Shown in pieces: positions 13,014 through 25,000 of a DNA stretch of 64,000 nucleotides. Source of the stretch: Pomphorhynchus laevis (taxonomy: Eukaryota > Acanthocephala > Palaeacanthocephala > Echinorhynchida > Pomphorhynchidae); contig WNNJ02000327.1 in assembly GCA_012934845.2 (NCBI GenBank), positions 30,416-94,415 on the forward strand. Reading direction: 5' to 3'. A program made the position numbers and the translations under genes. The notes under the pieces are model-generated. The model did not search any database. It saw only the letters and a list, made by a program, of their open reading frames with translations, and was not told the DNA's origin. How positions within the stretch are numbered: the first letter of the stretch is position 1; each line of letters starts with the position of its first letter.

Positions 13014-16000
13014 CTACAAGTAATTGGAATAAGTTTAGAAATACTTTGTTATATGTTACCCTTTTATCTAATTGATCAGCACGTGCAGCCGATTTCTAAA
13101 AATACACAAGAGCGCTTAATATAATAAGCTTTGACAGAACATTCTAGCGTTTTACTTATAATTCCATACACAAACCGATATAAATTTTATATGTTCATGT
13201 TTATACTTAATTATACAATATCAATTATTAATTAATATTTATCAATTATCTCAATCCTTAGAATCCTTAAATATTTTAATAAATCAAAATTATTTAAAAG
13301 TAGGGACATCTATATTTAGACAAGTAAAAGGTGTTCCGATGGCGGTAATAGTAGCCCAATTATAACTGACTTGTTTTTAAGCTTTATAGAATATGAATTT
13401 GTTCATAACTGTGTAAAAACTAAATCTAAACTATATAAATATATGAAATATATGTTTCGATACATTGATGATATATGTGTATTTAATTCTAATAATTTTT
13501 ATTCAATTAGTGAGCACATTTATCCAGAAAGCCTTATTCTTAACAAAACCAATATTAATGATAAAGAAGGTGTATATCTAGATATGAACATTAAATTAAC
13601 ATTAACTAAAACTACTATTAATTTATATCGTAAAGATGACATATTTAAATTTACAAGAAACATATTTTTGCATGAGCATTCATGCATACCATATAATATA
13701 AAATATAATACATTAAATAATGAAATTTTAAGAATTGCAACAATATGTAATGATATTGGCTTTCTTCAAAATCATTTAAATAATTTAATAGATACATATT
13801 TTAAACTAGGTTACTATAAAAATAACATCAAGCAGAAAATAGTAAAATATATAAATCAACACAATAATATAAAGAATAAATTTAAACTCTTAAGTGGCAA
13901 ATTTTTATGGATGGATAATAAATAATATACTTTGTATTAGAATAAGATACTAGATAGTTATTTCAGAGGAAATACATCATTAGCATGTATTTGGCCCCGC
14001 TGCTATGTTGGGTAGAGGAGTTAGGGGCCGAAACCTGATAGCATAGCAGTTCCTCCTGATGACCTCTAATTCTTATTCTTATATACCGTAAAAAGGTTTC
14101 TATTTTTCATAAAATAAAAATGAATAGATAAGGTTACCTCTAATATATTAGAAACAAAGCATATTTATGATCTCAATAAATAGAATTAAATTGATGCAAC
14201 GATGATTTAGACCATCGGGATTATTAATAATTAGAATTATGATACGATGTTGAGAAATTTTATTCGAAATAATATATATCGAATATCACAGCATTGAAAC
14301 ATTTGTCAACACAAATAATAACAAGCGGTGGTTTTCATTTTAAATCGAAAATCGAAACAAATGCAGTTTTTGTAACTCAAAATTAAATTAGCTTTTTAAT
14401 TTTGCGTGATTTACTGATTGCTAAATATTAAAATCTAACAAATATCAACTTATAAATCAATAATTTCCTTTTCATAAAATTTCAGACGCGATTGTAAACT
14501 TAATTTGATAAAGTATTTCGCGAAAAGACTTTGGCCATAACAAGGTAAATTGCAATATTTTATGTATCATTTTTGAAAACGATAAAGCTGAGAGCTATGA
14601 CAAGTCAGATTGAGGAATTGAAGCAAAATGCCTAATTTATAATTTATCGCTTCCAAAAATGTGACAAAAATGTTATCATACTTCAATCTACTAAAATTTT
14701 GAAAACAAATTTTTAAGCTGATAATTAAAAAATACGTGATATATGAACCTAACATGATCAGAGACCTAAGGAAACATGCGGATTTTAAATCATTGAAAGT
14801 ATACAAAAATGTCGTTACAATAATATGGTGAAATACATATTCTTAAGATGCTATTTCTTTTTTCCTTTAGATGTTGTAAATATAAATTCAAAATACTCAC
14901 TCGATGATCGCTTAGCAGTCGATAAATTTCACCGACTTTTACAGCAGTGTGTACATAAGATAAGTTATAAATCTCGACACTGTAGCATTACACACTAGGA
15001 AAACTCCTATAATTTAAAAATCAACGTTTAATTTAAGATTATTCTCATCCACACTTTTTTAATGTTACCTTTTGCCTCAAGATGTAAACAGAATGAACAT
15101 CAATGTATTAACAGAAAATATTTAAAATTCTCGTTAATTTTATTTCACATAAAATGAAACTCGTTAATAAAAGAATACGATTTAGTGTGAATTATGATTA
15201 TGAATTTGAAAGAAAATGGACAATTGATAAATTATAAGAAACTAAAGAATTAAATAGATATAATTCTTCAGATAAAATTAAAAGAATTAAATAATAAAAA
15301 TGACTGAAAAAATTAAGAATTTATATAAATTAGCATCAGTAGATTTCAGTGCTATGTTATTAATGAATATATGAATGAACAAATATTTTATCACAAACGG
15401 ATAATCGTGCAAAGATAATTAATAGTTTTTAATACATTCATGTCTTAGCTATTTTCTACATTTACAACTGTATAATTTGAATTATTTTAATAATTTAAAC
15501 ATTTATTTGCTAAACTGCACTCGCATTTAATTTATAAAATAAATAATTAATTAATTTATAAATAAGATGTAATAAATAATATATTTATTAATTTAAAAAA
15601 TTATTTGGTGGATGCTAGTTTGGTGTTGCCTTTGATATTTGGTGTTGCCTTTGATATTTGGTGTTGCCTTTGATATTTGGTGTTGCCTTTGAAAAAATTG
15701 GTAAGAAATTGGAAAAAAAATGGTAAGAAAATCAGAAGAAAAAATCTCGAATGAAAATACACACTATTCAGTCTCTGATATTTTGAATTTGGATATTACA
15801 GAGCGTTTTCTTGATAGACAGTTTGTGAAAAAAGAAACACAAAACGTCTTTCTTTCTCGTATGAAACTAATAAGAAATTGGTCAAGATGCGAAAAATGTG
15901 ATAACGAGGAACATATGAGATACGTTAAACGTAAACAAAGCATAGACGCTTTTGCTTGGACATGCAAAAAATCCTGTAGAAAATCACGTGGACTCAGACA

Positions 16001-19000
16001 CGACAGTTTTTTTGAAGATTGTCGTTTAGATATGCCATTGATATTTAAAATAATTTACAAATATATCAATAGGTGTTCATATTTAAAAATTGCTCATGAT
16101 CTGGAGCTTAATAGAAATACTGTTGCAGCTTATACTGATAGATTGAGAGATATAATATGTGATTTTGTTGTTGATAGAAATCAAAAGATAGGAGGCATCG
16201 ATGAAAACGGAGAGCCTAAAATAGTAGAAATTGATGAAAGTCTTTTTTTCAAACGAAAATATAACCGAGGTCGTGTCGTGGATGGTCAATGGTATGTAGG
16301 TGGTGTTGAAAGATGCACAAAAAAAGCTTTCATAGTCCCTGTATATGATAGAGGTGCTCAAACAATGGCACAAGTAATTTACGAGAATGTTTTACCGGGA
16401 ACTATTGTCATGACTGATGAATGGAAAGCCTATGGGACAGCTTTTAGAAATATGCCTCAATATCAACATTTTTCCGTTAACCATTCTTTAAACTTTGTTA
16501 ATCATCTTGACCCTAGCATACATACACAAACCGTTGAAGGGTTTTGGTCACTTGCTAAGAAATACCTAAGAGAAAAAAATGGTATTTCGCAGGATCAACA
16601 CGAGGACTTTCTCATTCAGTTTATATGGGAACACACGATTCCATCAGACAAGCGATTCAACAATCTTTTAGCTCTATTAAGAATAAAGGATTAATATTTC
16701 TTTACAATTTTCTTTTGTTTAAATTTTTTCAAAGGCAACACCAAATATCAAAGGCAACACCAAATATCAAAGGCAACACCAAATATCAAAGGCAACACCA
16801 AATATCAAAGGCAACACCAAATATCAAAGGCAACACCAAACTAGCATCCACCAATTATTTAATTTAACATATAAACACTAAACGTTCATCGCCAACTAAT
16901 AATGGATGACTCATTAAACGTTACAAATAGCAAGTCTTACAAATAACAAATGGAACTACCATTTTGTTGATTATCTGATCTTTATCATGGAGTTCACGTT
17001 TTAGATAATCAATTTCGGACATTAGTTTCTCATTTTCTATACATTTTTCATGGAATTTCTAAAATCAAATAAGAAAAAATATAAATCGGATAGAAATTTG
17101 AGAGCTAATTTGAAAAATAACTGATAAATGAATTCGATTTCGCAGGTGTAGAATGTCACAATTTACACTAATTTTAAACACATATGCATCGAATTAAATT
17201 TGAAATTATAACATTCCATCGTTTTTCGGATCAATAGTTTAATTTATTCATTAGCTGAAAAATGTATATGTCGCAGTCTCGTTATTATCAGGAACAAAAC
17301 GTACAATTTGTTCATTGTTCAATTTGTTCAAACATACAATTTGTACGTCTTGCTGCTGATGCAGCAAAGAGAAATATAAAAATAAATAAACATAAGTAAT
17401 TTTTTACTTTTTTTATTTTTATTTTCAATTACTTGAAAGCAATTGAATAATATACTAGTTAAAAGATTTAAGAATTGAAGCAATTGTACGAATTGGAAGA
17501 TTATTAGAATCGGAAGATTATAAGATTTGATCTAGAATTTTTGATTACAAGCTAAGTTAGTTTGTAAATTCACTGATATTGGTTTTATTAAATTTCATGT
17601 GTTTAGTTGTAAGTAAAGTAACTATCAATTCTCATGGATATTCAGGTTTTGCACTGACACAATATTAGTACATAATTTAAAAAGCTACTAAAAAGATATT
17701 CAGTTAAAGAATATTTATTATGGTATAATATGCATTAAAACATTTAATATAATTATATATAGTTATCTATAACTATATATTAATTAGACTAATATATTAT
17801 ATAACAAAATGAATACAATTTATAAAAATATAAGCAAATACACTTTATATATTATAAAGTATATAATAATAAGGTATATAAGTACATAATAAGGTACGTA
17901 TATATAAATTTTCTACAATACCTTTTATATGCTTTTATTTTCTACAATACATTTTATATAACAAGCAGACGAACACACATTATATATAATTATATTATAT
18001 CTAATATATAATAGTACGACAAGCTTAACAGGCGTATAATATAACAAGTTATATTATAACTTGTTATAATATAACTTTTGAGTTCATGGTGTATATACGA
18101 TAAATTAATATATAGATTATAAAGAACAATATAAATTAATATTGACAATAAGTTATTAATATCTATTACACATGATAAATATGTGATAAATATGATAAAT
18201 ATATTTTTCTATTATGATAAATATGATATAATATTTATTATATTATAAGTATTGATAAAATATTATAAATATTTATAATATTATATAAATATAATTATAA
18301 TATTATTAATTATATAATATTTATGACATAATATCTATGATTGATTGATTCTTTATAAAATAAAAGTGAACATGTTATAAAATACAAACAAGCAACTATC
18401 TCTGCTTAATTTGTGTACAACTTCTTTAAATTTGATAAAAAATAAAACAATATATAATAATAAGGATCATTTGCAGCTGTGAAAAGGTAGGATAAACACT
18501 ATTCAAGAAAATTTGTTTTATTGAGCTGTTGAGATTGCCAATTTACAACCCTCTGCATTTTCGACTCTGCTCTTCTAATGATCTAACAGATTTGAATAGG
18601 AACGAAGATGAAAACTTTTCGATTCGAGGTGCTTTCAAGCCATACTTTTTATGACCATACTTACTATGTTTAGTACAGTTAGTATGCCGGAAACAAAGTT
18701 CAAATAATTGGGATATAAACTCTATATTACGAGCGAGTTTTATAAACGCCATGTTTAAAACTTCCGCGAGAGTGACTAAATTTTTCTACAAATGCGATCT
18801 GCGAACCTATGAATTTTTAACATTTTTTGAATGTCTCGTGAGGCTACATTACAAAAAAACGGGATATCCATAAACTAGTAACGATCTTACTAATGCAATA
18901 TATACAACCTCTAACTGAGTTGGAGAGGATCCTAATGCCAAAATGCGCCTTAGCAGATAAAGTCGGCTACTGCATTTTCTGACGACCTCATCAATATGAA

Positions 19001-22000
19001 GAGACCAAGACAGGTTGGCGGTAAAATTAACGCCTAGTATTCGAAGACTATTAAAACGTTTCAGCCCATCATCGACTATCGATGGGCTATGTCGACTCTT
19101 TAGGTTGATATGCATAATTTTTGATTTTGATCTATTTAAGCTCAATAGATTTAGGTCAGTCCATTTAATCAGATTGTCCAACTCTAGCTTAAGGTCTCTA
19201 TTAGAATTTAAGAAGTTCGACGAACTTACAATTACGGAGATGTCATCAGCGAATTTCACGCATACGCTGGATTGCAGAATAGAATAAAAATCATCAACGT
19301 AGACGGCGAATAAAAATAGCGATAACGCGCTTCCTTGAGGTACTCCGATTGACACTGTATAACTCTCTGAAACTATCTCTTTGTAACCTACACATTGAGT
19401 TATATCTAGTAAATATGAAGAAATAAAGACTATCTACCAGTATGGGAAGTTGTTTTTAACTAACTTGTTGATTAAAATGTGATGATTGACACAATCGAAG
19501 GCTTTTGAAATATCGACCTGAATAATTTGTACTACGGGACAGCTTGATGAGTCAATTTCTTTTAGCATTCGTTCATTAATCGCGACAAGGGGTTATTAGC
19601 ACTGCTGTTAAGTTTAAAAGCAAACTGAGAGTTGGATACCGTATTTATGTATTTATCCAAAAATCTCTTTTTAAAAAACATCTCTAGGATTTTTGCTATA
19701 GCCGGTACGAGACTTATGGGTATCAAGCGAACCTGTTTTAAGCTGTTTATACTGTTTTAAGCAACTTGGAACAATTTCCATTCTGAATATAGAGGTAAAC
19801 ATAATTGAAAGAGGTTCTGCTAATAAATCAGCTAATTCATGTAGAGCCCATATAGGCATACCTGGCCCACATGATTTGTTTTTTTTTCTTATCTTTAATA
19901 TTGTCGAGTGTACTTCTAGCGGTGAAATCGTGTCCATAAATTGATCAAAGTTAGAAATATTATCATCAAATGCGATGAGTAAGCTGTTATTATGCTCTGT
20001 TAAGATTTTATTTGTTAAGGTTGACTGTCGCTTTAAGTCTTTCATCCGTGAGTTCATCAAACTCCGATATAGGTGCCGGCTTTCTAATTGCATTTACTCC
20101 TTTCCATAGAGAACCACCACGATTTATGCATAATTGTTTTAAACCGGCACGATTTTGCTATAGGTATAGGATTTAACAGTATATTGTTAATTTGTTTGTA
20201 CATTTCAGAATTGCCACTCCGGTAAGCTCGGTCTTTTCGCTTCTGCAATTCCTTGATCAGTGGTGTGATCCACGTTGGATCTCTTGAATTTATACGTACT
20301 TTTTACATTGAATAGAACTAGATGATATCTATATGATTATTACTATTAATTTTATCTATTATATGAATTAACAATTAGTAGCTCAAAGACGACTTTTGCG
20401 AATAAATTGAAACAAGACACTATTTATATCCAATAAATTAAATCAATTTTGAAAATCTCAAACTGTGTACACAGTTTCAGTTATCTTTTAAACTATGAAT
20501 AATTAAAAATTTCTTTATCATAATGAGTTGAAATTACGTTTAAAGCATTATTTCTATTCTAATCTTTCTATTCTAGTCTTTTCTAAAATAATATGCATTT
20601 TTAATTGTTCAATTTGTGAACAATTTTTAATTGTTCACAGATAAAAGCTTTGGATTGTAATTATTTGTCAAACATTTTACATCTAATTTACTTATTTGGT
20701 TTTACTAATTTTGTTAAGCAAAATTATAAATTTACAAATTATAAATTTCATAATTTTATAATATAATATAATATAATATTTTTGATAATAAAGAAATAAT
20801 ATATTTTGTATTTTAGTATAAAGTTAAAATACAATAGTATATAATTTTTAAATGTTTAAAATTAATGAATTTAAAATAATGAAATTATAGAAAATTACAT
20901 TAATTCACAATCAATGCATTAATTAATAATATATAATATATAATATATAATAATTAATATTATAATTTTTATTGCGAAGCATCCTCGGAATACAAAAGAC
21001 TTTATTTTATATTAGATATTTCGACTGTACTCAGCAGTTCTTTTTGATCTGAAAATTGAAGTATGTTTAACAATATTGCCTTGGTTCTAATAAATACAAT
21101 TGAAAAGGACGACTGAGTACAGTCGAAATGTCAAATAATAAATACAGTCTTTTGTATTCTCGGGAATGGTTCGCAACAAAAAAATACATTTGACCTGAAA
21201 GCAATTCTACATGATATATATTATAAATCAAAAATATTATTTGTTTGTTAATCAAAAATTATGTTAAAACAACAGTGCCGATTGGCACCTAGGGCCGCTA
21301 GGTGCCAGTCAATTAAGTATTAAACTGGCACTTATTGCCAATTCGCGTCTTCGTGGAGCAGCCCAAGCAACGTATGTTCGACATTCGTCGATCAACAACT
21401 AAATAATTGACCGGCTTGCATCAGCCGTAGGGATAATTCTTTCATAGACTATATCAGATCCCTCCGATGACTCCAACGACGGATTAGACAATAGACGAAA
21501 AAGAGGAAGAGAGTCTTGGAGGCCTGTTTCCTTACAGTAGTGATGTTGGATCATCAAGGGATATCGGGAACGGGAGATAACCGAACAAACAAACGAAGAC
21601 AATGAAAATGACAAGCAAGAAATTTATAAATCAAATGCAACGAACAATGGTCAACTCACCATTAACGGGATGAGTTTTCATTGTTGGGTGCCGTTTTACC
21701 AGGCAGTTGTACGGAGACATCGAAAGATGCATCAACATCCGAAGCGGAATAACCTTCATGTAGGAACGTGGAATGTCATTTCGCTGATGGGGAAGAAACC
21801 AGAATTAGTTGAAGAGATGGTTCGCTTCGGTCTTGAAATAGTCGGAGTGACTTCTCTTTACTATTCTGGAACTGGAACTAAATTTTTGGATCAAAGCTGG
21901 ACCTTGAACTATTGGGGAGCTACCTACGGAAAGCGATGACAGGCGGATGTAGGGATATTTACAAGTACCTGTTGTTGTTCGTGGTAGAGAAATTTAACCC

Positions 22001-25000
22001 AGTGAACAAAAGGCTGGCGTCTCTGAGACTTTTAGTCAAAGATGCAAAGGGGATAACTGTTGATTATGCGTATGCTCCTAACATGATCTCGATATACGCA
22101 GCCTTCGTAGAAGATCTTCAAGCTCTGCTTGATAGTACTCCTGTAAGAGATTCCCAAGTTCTATTGGGTGACTTCAATGCTCATGTTAGTAAAGACAGTA
22201 GTATTTGGAAGTGTTGGGGAGAAACGCACCCTCTGATCTGAATGCGAGTGGTGTTGAACCATTGCACTTTTGTTCTCGTAACAATTTGTGCATAACCAAC
22301 ACCGTGTTTGAACATTAGAAGATCTATAGATGCACATGACATCAGGATTATCTCAGTCAAAGAGCGATGATCGATTTTGCAATCGTTTCATCTGATCTAC
22401 GACGTTATGTTCTGGACACTTATGTGAAGAAAGGGGCTGATCTGTCAACCGATCACTACCTTGTGGTTAGTAAGCTTTGATAGCAGGATCGGATGCGAGA
22501 CAAGTCTGGTAAACCAAAACGTTGTGGGAGGGCGTGCTGGGATATCTAGCAGATGTTTCGGTCAAAGAACATTTTTCTGGCTACATCCGGCAGGACTTCT
22601 CTCGGTTGCCAGAAGAGGTGAAGATCATTGATCAGGAATGGGAGATGTTCAGATCCTCGCTTGCCAAAGAAACTGTGAAAAGATGTGGATCGAAGGCCTA
22701 AGGTGCTTGTCGCGGAAGAAATACTCGAACTACTTGGTAGACACCAACAGTTAGAAATTTTGTCCAACAGAAGAAGCTGACTTATTAGGCAACTTTGTCA
22801 GATAAATCAGTGGAACCTATAGACAAGTACCAAAGGGGAAAGAGAGCTTCATCTCGAGCAGTTACTGAAGCGAAGAAGACGGCTTAAAAGTTTGGAGAGC
22901 ACTTAGAACTTAATTATAGGTCAGTTTCGAAGATGTTCTAGATGACCACTAGGAACCTTCGTGTTGGATAGCAGAAAACTTCTCAAGCTGTCTATGACAA
23001 GAGAGAATCTATGCTGACTGACATAAAAGAAATTCTTGGTTTTGGAAAGATCATTTTAGGAGTCTCCTTAATCCGATGGATATGCTTTATCTTGTAGAAG
23101 TAGAGCTTTTAGAACCAACGGAAGAGCTCATCTCTTTGGAAAAGGTCATTGCTGTTGTTAAAAAACTTCGTAATGGCAAGTCTTCTGGAGTAGTCGAAAT
23201 TCGACGTAAACCTTAAAGGATCTCGTAATTGTTGGCATGAAGTGGCTAACTCGGATCATCAACGTTACATTGAAGCCGGGCAAGGTGAACTGCCCGACTT
23301 CATTGAACGCCGAACTGAGGTGGTGGTACCGGCCTTTAAGAAAGGTGACCAAAGAGTGTGTTCTAATTGTCGGGGCATCACTCTTCCTGACAAGACTAAT
23401 AAGCTATTTGCTAGAATTCTTGAGTTAAGGATACGACCTATAGTTTATGGACAGTTGCAAGAGAAACAATGCGGCTTTCGTCAAGTCTTGAAACTACGGA
23501 TCAGCTCTTTACTCTCTAAACTATCCCTGAACGTATGAAGGTTTCTAGTGAACGCCGAACTAAGGTGGTTGTACCGGTCATTAAGAAAGGTGACCGAAGA
23601 GTGTGTTCCAATTGTCGGGGCATCACTCTTCCTGACAAGACTAATAAGCTATTTGCTAGGATTCTTGAGTTAAGGATACGATCTATAGTTGAGGGACAGT
23701 TGCAAGAGAAACAATGCGGCTTTCGTCAAAGTCTTGAAACTACGGATCAGCTCTTTACTCTCTAAACAATCCTTGAAGGTATTGGGAGTTCGCTCAACCT
23801 GTCTACATGTATTTTGTAGATTTGGAGAAGGCGTTTGATCGAATTCCGTGAGAGAGGTTGTGGGAAGGACTTAGGGAGTATGGATTACCACACTATCTTC
23901 GGGTAGCTGTGGCTTCTCTGTATGAACAAAGTATGAGTTGTGTTCGTGTTATAGGTAGGAATTCTGAATCATTTCCAGTAGGCGTTGGGCTTCGTCATGG
24001 ATGTCCTTTGTCTCCACTTTTGTTCCTTGTTTACATGGACAAAATTTTGAGACGGGCTGATCTGACAAATATCGGTCTTCGGCTTGGTTCCATCAGGATA
24101 CCATCTCTGTTATTTAAAAATGACGTTGTCTTGTTGGCTTATTGTCCTGAGGATATACAACGCCTACTAGATCTATTCACGAGATAACGCCAAGCGGGAG
24201 GGATGTTGGTTAGTACCTCCGAGACTATCTCTATGTGTTCGTCTTAGATTCAGGTGTCAATGTCAACTCGGATTAGGAAAAAGGTTCTTCCTAATGTGGA
24301 AGACTTCAAGTATCTTGGGGTATTGTTCTCGAGGGACGGCAGGAACATCAAGGAGATTGAGAAGCGGATTTGTGCAGCTAACGCAACAATGCGTTCTTTG
24401 TACAGGTCTGTCGTGGTGAAGCGGGAGTTGAGTCTTCGGGTCAAGCTTTCGGTTTACCACGCAATCTTCGTTCTTATATTAACCTATATATACCGCCTTG
24501 GGCTATCTGAAAGAGAACTCTGGTCTGTCGGCCAGGACCGCGATGTCGGGTCGTTTTTTTTCTCCACAACCCGACATTCGGACCAGTGGTTGACAGGAAA
24601 AATCTTGTATATTATTTGTTTTTTCTTGTCAAGTAATTGTTGTTGTTAAATAAATAATTAAAATATATAATTTTTTACTTTCCTAATGTATAACATACAT
24701 TTTCCTAGTGTAAAACATAATCAAAATTTTAATAATAAAGTATATTTAATAATATAATATATTATTTAATATTAAATTTTTATAAATTTTTATTAATTCT
24801 CTTAATTTTTTTATTAATTCTCTTAAATTCTAAAATGATATAAATGATAACAAATATTTAATTTTAATATACAGAGATATTTAATTGAATATTAATAAAA
24901 CTAATTATAAAATAAAAAAATATTTATAATTAATAGAAAAAATGTAAAATTATATTTTAAAAACCATTTGGTATTGTTGATATGAAAAAGATTCTGCCAG

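Larger units (their letters stand above)
15607..16852 (+). mobile_element. Merlin-superfamily DNA transposon, apparently intact
   Basis: A 1246-bp element. Both ends begin GGTGGATGCTAGTTTGGTG (inverted), bounded by a perfect 8-bp target duplication. Inside the termini is a 19-bp unit, TTTGGTGTTGCCTTTGATA, in four copies at the left and six at the right. One open transposase gene fills the middle. It sits in MYPT intron 20, on the opposite strand to the gene, and roughly 80 bp from the exon 20 donor. Intact ends, duplication and reading frame suggest a recent insertion. Confidence 0.96.
21260..24500 (+). mobile_element. Rex3/RTE-like LINE, degraded
   Basis: Endonuclease pieces at 21730-22450: LHVGTWNVISLMGKKPELVE, YAYAPN, VLLGDFNAHV, then SMIDFAI and STDHYLVV in broken frames. 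RT pieces at 23300-24440: VVVPAFKKGDQRVCSNCRGI, EKQCGFRQ, HMYFVDLEKAFDRIP, VGVGLRHGCPLSPLLFLVYM, FKYLGVLFSRDGR and MRSLYRSVVVKRELS. These are the signature strings of Rex3, an RTE-clade LINE best known from fish. The frame shifts many times, one RT segment is duplicated in tandem, and the 3' end stops inside the C-terminal domain. Confidence 0.9.

Noticed and set aside
13981-14060. PLE tail module as an HDV-like ribozyme
   Set aside because: The a/a' and b/b' pairings resemble P1 and P2, but no P4 hairpin or active-site strand can be placed between a' and b'.
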